DNA of 64,000 nucleotides, taken from positions 7,517,878 to 7,581,877 of the forward strand of contig CM061139.1 in NCBI GenBank assembly GCA_030789695.1. Direction: 5' to 3'. The stretch comes from Scilla litardierei. Taxonomy: Eukaryota; Streptophyta; Magnoliopsida; Asparagales; Asparagaceae. The position numbers and the translations under genes were made by a program. The notes under the pieces are model-generated. The model made no database searches. It saw only the letters and a program-made list of their open reading frames with translations, and was not told the origin of the DNA. This document shows positions 55,171 to 64,000 of this stretch, in pieces (the stretch's first letter is position 1; the number at the start of each line of letters is the position of its first letter).

Positions 55171-57720
55171 TTACGGAAGTGGCTTTAGATCCAATTTGGG
55201 ATGCTCCGAAGATGACGGCTTTTGAGGTGGGGAGTCCGTAGGCAATGTCTCGAATCTCGGAACCCATTTGGTGCTTGGTCCCGCATGTGTCTCCTGCACA
55301 AGAAAAGATTCATCAATATGCTCACAAAAAGAGTCAAGAAAATCTAAAGCATTGTCAAATTCGGAACCGAAATGATCTTCAACACATGAGTCTATAGGTT
55401 CCGAAGCCAAAAAGTCAACCATGTTAACTTCATCGTATTCCCCTTCTCGGGGTGGCAATTTGTATGCATTGAATATATTGTGTTCAAGAGTCATGTTGCC
55501 AAAAGAAATTTTTAATTGGCCACTCCTACAATTTATCAAGGCGTTGCAAGTGGCCAAAAATGGTCTTCCTAGGATTATCGGGGTGGGATTCCCCGATGTG
55601 GTTCCTTGAATGTCAAGGACAATGAAGTCAACGGGGTAATAAAATTTGTCCACTTGGACAAGCACATCTTCCACACAACCCCGTGGAATCTTCACACTCC
55701 TATCCGCTAGTTGTAAAACAACCGGCGTGCTTTTTAATTCACCCAATCCTAGTTGAAGAAAGACCGGGTAAGGCAATATGTTAACACTCGACCCCAAATC
55801 CAAAAGTGCTTGACCTATCCTCTTTGTGCCTATGGTGCATTCAATTGTATGGGATCCTGGGTCTCTACATTTTTGGGGAGTGTTGTGTTGCACAATGGAG
55901 CTCACTTGCTCCGTTAAGAAAGCATTTTTCTTCACATTCAAATTTCTCTTTACCGTGCACAAATCTTTAAGAAACTTAGCATACGTTGGAATTTGATTAA
56001 TAGCATCAAGTAAAGGGATATTAATTTGACATCGTTGAAAAATCTCCCTGATTTCCGCTTGATACTTGTCCTTGGATGGCGGGGCGAGCCTTTGAGGGAA
56101 AGGTACCGGAGTGGAATAAGGCGCGGGCTCCTTGGATGGATTCTTCATTGTTGGGCCTTCACCTTGCTCCTCCTCTAGCACCAAATCCGGTATTTGATCC
56201 TTCTCTCCCACTTCCTCCATTTGTGGATCTTTAGGTGGCTCCACATTTTCAAAAGTTTTTCCACTTCTCAATGTCGTCACCGCTTGGCATTGCTTCATTG
56301 AACCCCCCGTTGACGAAGAAGAGTTCATGTTGGGGTTGGGCAATGGTTGGGATGGAAGCTTCCCCTTCTCTAGACTTGCGGTCAACTTCGCCAAGTGCTC
56401 CGCCATTTGTTGATTTTGAGTTTGTTGGAGTTGTTGGAATTGTTGGAATTGTTGGAATTGTTGGCTTTGAGCTTGTTGCACTTGGATGAGTTGTTGCAAA
56501 GTCTCATTCATGGAGTTCATTTGGGTCTCACTCCCTTCCTCTCTCTTTCTTTGGAAACCGCCTCCTTGGTAATTGTTGTTGAAAGGAGGAGCCTTGTACG
56601 GTTGATGAGGTTGTTGTGGTGGCCCTTGATGTTGCGGTTGTTGAGGCCTCCAACTCAAGTTGGGATGATTTTTCCAACTTTGATTATATGTGTTGGATTT
56701 GAAGTTTTGTCCAAACACTTGATTTGCCTCCGCATTAGGCTCTCTCAAAACCTCCTTCAATGTGGGAATGGTGGGGCAATTTGATGTATCGTGCCCCGTA
56801 GTCTCGCAAATAGCACAACTCTTCTCCATGGCTACACTCTTCACCGCCCTCAACTCCATGGTTTGGATCTTCTTTTGCATAGCTTCTAACCGGGCTTCCA
56901 TAGCATCATCGGTCTTCAAAGCGTGTAAGCCCCCGCGAGTTGGTTGTGATGAAGAGGAGTCGCCTCTATCAAACTCCGAAGTTGTGTCCCATGTTTGTGC
57001 ATTCTCCGCCACCATCTCCAAATATTCCCACGCTTCATCCGGTTCCTTATCAAAAAACTCCCCGTTGCACATTGTTTCCAAAAATTGCTTTGATGTCGGT
57101 AAGAGTCCTTCGTAGAAGAACCCGATGACACGGCATTTCTCGAATCCGTGATGAGGACATGAGAGTAGAAGTTCCTTTAGCCTTTCCCAAGTTTGGTAGA
57201 ATGTCTCATTGTTGCGTTGGGCAAAGCTCATGATTTGCTTCTTCAATCCCTGTGTCCTGTGCAAGGGAAAAAATTTCTTTAGAAACTCGGCTTGAAATTG
57301 CAACCATGAAGTAATTGAGCGTGGTGGTAAAGCATTAAGCCAATTCTTGGCTTTATCTTTGAGAGAAAACAGAAATAATTTCAAGTATATCGTGTCGGCG
57401 CTCGTTTTCCCATCAAAACATGTGGAACATACATCTTCAAACTCCTTTATGTGAAGGTATGGGTTTTCCCTCTCAAACCCATGAAAAGTGGGTAGGAGTT
57501 GAATTACCCCAGGTTTAAAATTAAAGGAGTTCGCATCCGTAGGTAACACAAAGAATGAAGCCGAACTAGACCTGGTGGGTCTCAGAAGATCCTTCAAAGA
57601 CCTAGGGACATCGTCTTGAGAATTGGTGTCATGGTTACTAGTATTATCATTGTTCATGTTTTCTTCCTCCATGACGTGTGTGCGTGTTAGTCTATGTGTT
57701 CGAGGTGTTCGAAGCCACAT
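55171..57720 (-). CDS. gag: Athila-like gag and aspartic protease
   Basis: The open frame runs from 57720; MEEENMNND at 57672 is a more likely start, giving about 833 aa. Gag core: NPYLHIKEFEDVC, then LKLFLFSLKDKAKNWLNALP and FLKKFFPLHRTQGLKKQI (Retrotrans_gag). Next are a CX2CX4HX4C knuckle (CAICETTGHDTSNC) and a glutamine-rich low-complexity region (QQFQQFQQFQQLQQ). A protease domain with ALLDLGSSVNILPYPVF follows; the DLGSS in place of D-T/S-G is usual in Athila. Then come VDFIVLDIQGT and IILGRPFLATCNALI. It ends in a premature TAA in LDLKPLP. It lies about 160 bp after the primer site. Gag forms particles; the protease would cut the polyprotein. Confidence 0.9.
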   Translation of the reverse strand: MWLRTPRTHRLTRTHVMEEENMNNDNTSNHDTNSQDDVPRSLKDLLRPTRSSSASFFVLPTDANSFNFKPGVIQLLPTFHGFERENPYLHIKEFEDVCSTCFDGKTSADTIYLKLFLFSLKDKAKNWLNALPPRSITSWLQFQAEFLKKFFPLHRTQGLKKQIMSFAQRNNETFYQTWERLKELLLSCPHHGFEKCRVIGFFYEGLLPTSKQFLETMCNGEFFDKEPDEAWEYLEMVAENAQTWDTTSEFDRGDSSSSQPTRGGLHALKTDDAMEARLEAMQKKIQTMELRAVKSVAMEKSCAICETTGHDTSNCPTIPTLKEVLREPNAEANQVFGQNFKSNTYNQSWKNHPNLSWRPQQPQHQGPPQQPHQPYKAPPFNNNYQGGGFQRKREEGSETQMNSMNETLQQLIQVQQAQSQQFQQFQQFQQLQQTQNQQMAEHLAKLTASLEKGKLPSQPLPNPNMNSSSSTGGSMKQCQAVTTLRSGKTFENVEPPKDPQMEEVGEKDQIPDLVLEEEQGEGPTMKNPSKEPAPYSTPVPFPQRLAPPSKDKYQAEIREIFQRCQINIPLLDAINQIPTYAKFLKDLCTVKRNLNVKKNAFLTEQVSSIVQHNTPQKCRDPGSHTIECTIGTKRIGQALLDLGSSVNILPYPVFLQLGLGELKSTPVVLQLADRSVKIPRGCVEDVLVQVDKFYYPVDFIVLDIQGTTSGNPTPIILGRPFLATCNALINCRSGQLKISFGNMTLEHNIFNAYKLPPREGEYDEVNMVDFLASEPIDSCVEDHFGSEFDNALDFLDSFCEHIDESFLVQETHAGPSTKWVPRFETLPTDSPPQKPSSSEHPKLDLKPLP

Positions 57721-57854
57721 AAACTAACCAAGCAAGCGATGGTATGTAAAACGAAAACAAACAAAATGAAATTTATATACGATTATGTACGAAAAGATGA
57801 TATAGTCACAACGCAAAGCTAAAGGTAATGTAATTGTCGATGGTAAAACCGTTG

Positions 57855-57872
57855 TCCCCGGCAACGGCGCCA
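57855..57872 (-). other. Primer-binding site of the Athila-like element
   Basis: Minus strand TGGCGCCGTTGCCGGGGA, six bases from the LTR edge, the standard primer site of Athila-type elements. Confidence 0.9.
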
Positions 57873-57878
57873 AAAACT

Positions 57879-59411
57879 TGGCGTGGGCAAAAGATTGCAC
57901 GTGCTAACTCCCAAGTGTAGGAGGTCGCCAAGTAGTAAATATCCTAGTGAGCCTAGAGTCGAACACGGGGACAACTTGCTTACAATCAACAGTGATCACA
58001 ATTAGCCTAAACGGTGTGAGAAATACCACCCTTTTGGGGTGAGGATTGGTTGATGAGATTTTTAGAACACCCTACCGTTAAACATGCAAACAACGAAATA
58101 TGTAGGATAGCAAACAAAGATGAGAAATGTGAGTGTTCATGGTTTCAGGGTGTAGTCGGGCTTCAAACTTCATTTCAAATCACTACGATCCCTCATCCGG
58201 CTAAGGAGAGAGTGATCGGATGGTTTTGCATTTCATCGAACACGTTGTGTGCGAAAAGATAGTGAATGAAACATTGAGAAAATTTTACAATAACACAATA
58301 GAGAGGGTCCACTAGGATGAACCTCTCTTTGGATTTCCCGCTAGGGTTCCAATTGAACCAGACTAACTCAACATTTCATTCACATATGAGAGTTAAAATT
58401 CTAGCTAGAAATGAAATTTGTAAGCCCAACATACAACCATCCACCATAAACACACACAATAAGTCTAGCCACTCATGATAAACAAAATCACCATTTTTGA
58501 TTTCAAAGTTAACATCCAAATGTTTTCACAATGAACAAAATTCAACAAGAGAAATTGAGAAATAAAAGCTAAAGCACAAGAAAACCCCCTTTTGATCTTC
58601 TCCTTTGGTCTTCTCTCTTGATCTTTTCTCCTTCTCCAAGATCTTCCAAGCCCTAGAGATTTCTCCTTGAAAAAGAATCCCCCAAGGCAAACCCTAAAAA
58701 AAACTGCTCCAAAAAAAACTAACTCCCAAAAAAACGTGTTCAGCCCAAGAAAAAAACAGAACACAATTTCATTTCAGGCCCAAGCTCATTTCTGTGTTTT
58801 TTGTTCGTCCAGGCAAATTTTGGACCAAAAATTAATTTATTTTCCAACCGGGGGGCGGGATTAAATTTTCCCGGCCCCCCCTTTTTTTCCCTGCGTTCAG
58901 CGATTGCAAAATGGGGGGGGTGCGGGCCCCCCTCCTCCTGCGGAAGTGCCTGGCGGAATTGGGGGGGGCGCCCCCCCCATTCTTTTTCGTTGCAGTGCCT
59001 GGCGGGCCGGCCCGCTGGGCGATAAAAAAAAGTTTTACTTTTTTTTAATTTTTTTTTTAAATTCAATTTCTCTGCGGCCCGCTCAGAAGCGGGCCGCGGG
59101 CCTCAAGGCCCATTAAGCCTTTTTCCTTTGTTTTAATGCCCAGAAATTCCCTTGTAGCTCCAAAAATTCACCAAAAATAGCTCCAAGCTTAGAAAAATCC
59201 TGGAAAAATTCCAGAAAATCTGGAAAATTCTCAGGAGTACCTGAAAAATAATAGGAGCTAAAATTAGTCACTAGAAATTGTATTTTATGTATAAAATGAA
59301 GTTAGGCGTTAATAAACCATGATATTGCAAGTAACAACGCCAAAATTGATATGATATACACTTAAAATACCCAGAAATGGGGGGGGAATAAGCAATTAAT
59401 ACCCCGAATCT
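57879..59411 (-). repeat. 5' LTR of the Athila-like element
   Basis: 1533 bp, matching 49702-51250. The outermost base appears changed (GAATCT in place of GAATCA). Homopolymer lengths differ from the other LTR, and ATTACGAAAATGCAAG of the left LTR is ATTGCAAG here. Confidence 0.9.
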
Positions 59412-60489
59412 GTCGGTCACGGAGGATGGCCGGCAACGAGATCTCAAGGAAGAAGGGCTGTCAAGAGGGGTGTGGCTTGTCGTGGTGGCCGGCGGCAAGA
59501 TGGAAGAGGGGCGGCCGGCGGTCGGCTGTCAAAAGGGGGCCGTCGTCAGTTTTTGAGGGGCTGTCGGTAGTTTTTTAGGGATGGCCAGACTTAGGGGGTT
59601 GCTGCAGTTGATAGAGGAGGCCTGAGAGAAATCGCCGGCAGCAGGAGGGGTTGCCGGCGACTGCTGTGTGGGGGTGGTCGTGGGCTTCTTGTGGGCTGTC
59701 GGTAGTTTTTGTAGGGGAGAGGGCGGCAGTTGCAGCCTAGGCGGTGCTTGGTGTTGCATTGTCGACTGAGGGGAGAGGGGTTGCATGGCCAAGGGGCGGA
59801 TCGTCGGAGGAATAGGTCACCGGCGGTGGGTTCTGTCGAGGGAGGGTGCATGAGTAGGGAAAGGGTGGCGGCTGCTTGCGTGAATACCCTAGGGTTAGTG
59901 CGTGGGTTGTGTTTTAAAATGAGGGTTTTGCTATATCGGGGGGAAAGTGAGTGGGATTTAAGTTGATTGGAGAGAGAGTGTGTGTAAGGGGCAGGGTAGA
60001 TTTAGGGTGTAATTATCTAGGAGAATCATATCATGATACGTAGGATTCTCCAAAGATTAGATTAAGATTTGGTATTAGGGTTTGAATTTCAAATTAAACA
60101 TAGGGCTAATCAATGATTAAAATGATTAAGGTGAAAGGCCAGTCTAACGACGTCCGAAAAATACACAAAAAATACCAGGATGATCGTGGCGACGAGAGGT
60201 TCAATAATATGGTGATTGGTCGCGTGCTAGGGTCACAAAAACGAAACTAAAAATAAAAAGGTCAAACGTCGAAGTCTAAAGTTACGACACACCTTCAAAC
60301 AAAGTTGTTTTGTGGAAGAATGAGCCGTGAAATGATGTTCACAAAAATTTTCACAAATAAGTACTCTCTTATAGGGTCACAACGGTATATAACTTTGCAC
60401 GTTTCGGATACAAGAGGAGGTCAAAATAAATACGCGTACGAAAAAGAACATACACGCTGAAATACACACGATCGAAAACGACCGTTACA
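59412..60489 (-). mobile_element. 5' part of a Tekay-type LTR, reversed
   Basis: On the minus strand it starts TGTAACGGTCG at 60489 and follows the LTR that starts at 44566 (same CCTCTTGTAT, CTCTCAGAG-region, GGTGTGTCGTAACTTTAGAC phrases and TTTTTCGGACGTCGTTAG). It has no hAT insert, so it shows the empty site. It is cut at 59411 by the Athila-like element and probably continues at 49701. Minus-strand ORFs at 59529-59851 arise from a CT-rich stretch and are not genes. Confidence 0.75.
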
Positions 60490-60490
60490 G

Positions 60491-61310
60491 ATGTTCTATG
60501 CCATTATAGGTTGTAGACTCAGGAAGATAGTATTTCGTATTTCTGATCATCCAGAGTTTGAATTCCTTAGTGGTAGTAGTTCCCTTGAATCGTTGAAGTT
60601 TAAGGCTAACCCAGTAGAAGTGCTGATGGAGATGGAAGCTGAACCTGTATTGCCAAGGGTAGTCCGGGATTTTTCTGATGTCGTTCCAGACGATATCTAT
60701 GGACTTCCTCCGGATAGATCTTTGGAGTTTATCATTGATCTGATTCCAGGCACTCAACCGATTGCGAAGGCTCCATATCGTATGGCTCCTCTAGAGTTAG
60801 CAGAGCTTCGAAATCAGTTGGAGGATTTATCAGAGTGTGGCCTTATTCAGCCAAGTGTATCACCATGGGGTGTGCTAGTGCTTTTGGTGAATAAGAAGGA
60901 TGGATCTCGGAGGATGTGCATCGATTACCAGGAGTTGAACAAGGTTACTATGAAGAACAAGTATCCTCTTCCTAGAATTGATGACATCTTCGATCAGCTT
61001 GGAGGATCGCGAGTATATTCGAAGCTGGATTTGAGAAGTGGGTATCAGCAGGTGAAGGTCAGAGGATCAGATGTTTCGAAGACTGCATTTCGAACCCAGT
61101 ATGTTCATTATGAGTTCTTAGTGATGCCTTTCGGCGTTACTAATGCACCAGTCACATTCATAAGATTGTTGAACCAGGTCTTCTATGAGTACTTGGATAA
61201 GTTTGTGGTCGTCTTCATTGATGATATCTTGGTGTATTCCAGAACAGAGGAAGATCATGATGAGCATTTGAAGATAGTTTTGGAGACTCTGAGGCAGCAC
61301 CAGTTATATG
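60491..61310 (+). pseudogene. pol: Chromovirus (Tekay/Del-like) pol: end of protease and RT
   Basis: Begins in the protease end ([16 protein letters not shown]), then [20 protein letters not shown] and [22 protein letters not shown] motifs follow: [65 protein letters not shown] and catalytic FIDDILVYS. The frame is open to the solo LTR at 61311 and resumes at 63121. The left edge is the reversed LTR at 60489. The family is chromodomain-type Ty3; integrase lies beyond the window. Confidence 0.88.
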
Positions 61311-61980
61311 TGTAAGGACCCTGTCTATGGAGAAAACACTAGAAGGGGGTTGAATAGTGTTTATGCAAATTTAAAGGAATTTACGCCAAATAAAATGCAA
61401 TCCAACAAATAGTGCGGAATAGAAAAACGACCCAAAGTGAAACACACGCAAACACAGAGATGTTTCAAGGGTTCGGATTACCCAAGTCAACTCCCGACTT
61501 GTTCCCGGTAATCCTACGTCCCTACCACCCGGATACCACCAGATACTCAAGTTAGAACCCTAACTTGAGGTTTCCTTAAAGCCCACTTGTAGCAACCCTA
61601 CAAGTGCAATCGAATACAATCGATGTCCTTGACTCCCACAACCAGGGAGCAAGCAAAACCACTCTCACAACCGAGAGCACGATTCAAATAACCAAAGTTA
61701 TGAAATATGAAAGCAACACTTACAATCACCTATGCCTTGAAGTAGAACTTGAAGGAGAAGTGTGATGTGTGTTGAAGAACTCTCTTGGAAGAGAGGAGAA
61801 AGCCCTTTCTCTTGACTGCACCAATTGCCTAGAAGATCAATCTTTGGTTCTAGGTTGGAGAGCAAGAGAACAAGATTTGGAAATACTTAGGGCTTTGGAT
61901 TTGAGAGCTTTGATCTTTGGAAATGAAAGCTTGAGAGATTTTGCAATGAATGAGCAACCTTCCAATGGAACAGTAGAAGC

Positions 61981-61990
61981 TCTATTTATA
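61981..61990 (-). promoter_or_regulatory. TATA box of the reversed solo LTR
   Basis: Minus-strand TATAAATAGA, about 90 bp downstream (in LTR direction) of the first palindrome site, the same arrangement as in the 28114 LTR. Confidence 0.6.
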
Positions 61991-62076
61991 GCTTTCTCAA
62001 ATCCACAAAACAGTTTAGGCAAAAACCCAATTGGAATCCATGAGAAAAATCTCAACGGAAATAATCTGAACTTGCG

Positions 62077-62727
62077 ACAGTCGACTGTTGAACAATCCAC
62101 AGTCGACTGTTGCACAGTCAGCAATGGTAGGTGAGAATTCATAGGGTAACTTAACCGTGGACAGTCGACTGATGATGCAAAGACAGTCGTCTGTTAAAAA
62201 AACAGGCGACTGTAAATTCTTCGACAGGCGACTGGCCGAGAGAAGAGTAAGTTAGACAAATACTGGAAATCTCACAAGATACAGGACAGATGACTGATTC
62301 AGGTAATACAGTCGACTGTTAATCAGAACAGTCGACTGTATAACCTTAAACAGACGATTGTCAAAAGCAAGAGAAGTTTCTAGAGAGCTGAGTCAAAGAA
62401 ATGACTTACAGACAGGCGACTGTTGCAGCATAGACAGTCGACTGATCTAATAGACAGTCGACTGTATATACAGCATAAGTCGACTGGCCGTAGAATTCAG
62501 ATCAAACAGAGTTTGGGCAAGGAGAGACAGGCGACTGATTTACAATACACAGTCGACTGTCACTTGGACAGGTGCATGTGAATCGTTCAACAGTAGCATG
62601 TGCAAAATAATTAGAGAAGGCCCAAAACTATATTGTAATAGTCTGTGCATAACAGGCGACTGTAGAACAAAACACAGTCGACTGTTTTTGAGACAGGCGA
62701 CTGTAAACTGTTAAGCAGTCGGCTGTT
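62077..62727. repeat. CAGTCGACTG / CAGGCGACTG array
   Basis: About 20 sites in 650 bp: perfect ACAGTCGACTGT palindromes (roughly nine) mixed with one-arm variants ACAGGCGACTGT (roughly seven) and others (CAGATGACTG, CAGTCGTCTG, CAGTCGGCTG). Perfect and variant sites often alternate. Spacing is irregular (about 15-60 bp). Confidence 0.92.
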
Positions 62728-63120
62728 ATAAACAATCCTAGCACAAACAAAAGAGAATTGAATTGGGAACAAAGGACAATGGTCTAATGATGCCCTATGA
62801 CAGAATGTAGATGCGTGTGAGTGCTCCATCAAAGTTCTACTTCTAAGCTACATACTAGAAGAGATAAAAGAAAAATTACATTGACGAATAATCTCTGCTT
62901 TCCATCGTATGAGCTTGAAGTCTTTTCGGAGCTTCAATCATCAATCTACGATCATCCAATTCATGTCATTTGCATTCAATGACGTATGTGAGTCATCCAT
63001 TGCTAGTTGATCTTTATAATAAGCTTAGGCAATGGATTAACAGTAAAATAGGGGATTAGTCACAAGTATTTATGTTTGCTCATCATTAACACCAAGTAGG
63101 GAAAAGTCCAATACTCAACA

Positions 63121-64000
63121 ATATGCTAAGTATATCAAGTGTCAGTTTTGGCTGATCAAGGTTGCTTTTCTGGGACATGTTGTATCTGGAGATGGGATAG
63201 CTGTAGATCCAGAGAAGGTTGCTGCAGTAGAGAAGTGACCAGTTCCTAAGTCAATCACAGAGATTAGGAGTTTTTTGGGATTGGTTGGGTACCACAGAAA
63301 GTTCATCAAAGATTTCTCTAAGATCGCTGAACCTATGACTCATCTAACTAAGAAGAATGTTGCATACAATTGGTCAGAGGAATGCCAACGAGCATTTGAT
63401 GAACTGAAGAAGAGATTGATCATTGCACCTGTCCTGACGATTCCATACCGTTCAAGTGGATTTGAAATTTTCTGTGAGCGTCAGACAGAGGATTAGGGTG
63501 TGTTCTCCATCAGCATGGTAGAGTAGTAGCCTTTACTTCTAGATTGCTGAAGATGCATGAGAAGAACTAACCTATGCATAACTTGGAATTAGCGACAGTG
63601 GTATTTGCATTGAAGTTATGGAGGCATTTTCTTCTGGGTGAACATGTAAAGATATACACATATCACAAGAGTTTGAAGTACGTATTCACTCAGAAAGAGC
63701 TGAATATGAGACAACACAGATGGCTAGAGTTGATGGCTGATTATGATATGTACCTTCAGTATCACCCTGGAAAGGTCAACATAGTAACTTATGCTCTTAG
63801 TCGCATGCCAACAGTGATGATGTTGACGGCACAGAGAGAACTTTGGGGTGATATTCAACAGATGGAGATTGAAGTTGTCTTATCTGGTACATCAGTAATG
63901 ATGATGAACTTGCAGGTTCAATCTGATTTGGTTGAAAGGATTAAGGCAGCTCGGTCTGAAGATGGGAAGTTAAGGAAGATTCGAGAGCAGACAGAGGCCG
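63121..64000 (+). pseudogene. pol: Chromovirus pol continued: RT end and RNase H
   Basis: Resumes the RT after the solo [43 protein letters not shown], then ECQRAFDELKKRLIIAPVLT. RNase H follows with [17 protein letters not shown] and [17 protein letters not shown]. Damage: TGA at 63236-63238 where the family has Trp, a 1-nt deletion near 63478-63481 that shifts frame, and TAA at 63568-63570. The usual YTDHKSL motif reads YTYHKSL, so an RNase H catalytic Asp is lost. The element runs off the window end. Confidence 0.85.

Larger units (their letters stand above)
49702..59411 (-). mobile_element. Athila-like Ty3/gypsy element, nearly complete
   Basis: LTRs 49702-51250 (3') and 57879-59411 (5'), primer site 57855-57872, gag-protease 57720-55171, pol 55167-52452, polypurine tract 51251-51265 (minus GTTGGGGGGTG). 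Flanks GTTGG and GTCGG fit a one-mismatch target duplication. The LTRs are very similar, so the insertion is fairly recent. Pol is disabled by a stop, a frameshift and an RNase H deletion. No envelope-like ORF is present between integrase and the 3' LTR. Confidence 0.9.
61311..63120 (-). mobile_element. Solo LTR of the Sirevirus-like family, reversed
   Basis: 1810 bp. On the minus strand it begins TGTTGAGTATTGGAC, the same as the 28114 LTR, and ends CTAGTGTTT...CAGGGTCCTTACA, close to CTAGTGTTT...CAGGGTCACTACA. ATATG flanks both sides (61306-61310 and 63121-63125). A TATA box (minus TATAAATAGA, 61981-61990) and a different palindrome array (62077-62727) are present. It splits the chromovirus RT. 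A minus-strand 60-100 codon ORF is accidental. Confidence 0.92.

Noticed and set aside
49397..60494. GATGT at 49397-49401 and 60490-60494 as target duplication of the reversed LTR
   Set aside because: Similarity to the LTR family seems to continue left of 49397, so the match is probably chance.

Overview
The window is plant (angiosperm) nuclear DNA made almost entirely of nested, decayed LTR retrotransposons. I see no convincing host gene, tRNA or rRNA gene. The evidence for a plant is the set of lineages: Ty1/copia elements with TGGTATCAGAGC-type primer sites, Sirevirus-like LTRs, Athila/Tat-like and Tekay/Del-like Ty3/gypsy elements, and plant-type MULE and hAT DNA elements. I cannot name the species, nor decide between monocot and dicot.

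Layout, left to right. 1-706: tail of a chromovirus-type LTR. 707-2681: 3' end and 3' LTR of an Athila-like element, with a CCGATCGG palindrome array just upstream of its TATA box. 2682-8029: decayed copia element (pol end, two PPT-like boxes, LTR). 8030-10853: Tat-type gag and LTR on the minus strand. 10854-14675: minus-strand Ale-like copia (RT broken by a 371-bp MULE-MITE; 132-bp LTR), holding a 529-bp solo LTR. 14932-22190: copia element with TTTTT target duplication, gag, and a long leader of two different repeat arrays. 22410-39377: minus-strand Tat element with gag, no pol, a 28-copy 48-bp minisatellite and an antisense intron-containing Transposase_28-like gene. Its gag is split by a complete 10.7-kb Sirevirus-like element (28114-38796, TSD GCTAC) that has gag but no pol. 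39378-41093: LTR-like DNA. 41094-48488: Ty3-type element (TSD ATGAT) with grossly unequal LTRs; its 3' LTR carries a 1142-bp hAT-like element. 48494-49701: non-coding DNA with a tandem hairpin array. 49702-59411: minus-strand Athila-like element with gag-pol, a stop, a frameshift and an internally deleted RNase H. 59412-60489: reversed Tekay-type LTR fragment. 60490-64000: chromovirus pol split by a reversed Sirevirus-family solo LTR (61311-63120, TSD ATATG).

The genes form no pathway. Each coding stretch is the gag, pol or accessory gene of one element, mostly broken, and most elements look non-autonomous. The most interesting signal is structural. Three LTRs carry, directly upstream of the TATA box, arrays of short palindromes, each array with its own motif (CCGATCGG, CCGACTAG/CTAGTCGG, CAGTCGACTG). 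Two of these LTRs share the same termini but have different motifs. Other leaders and UTRs carry tandem hairpin arrays, one with compensatory stem changes.
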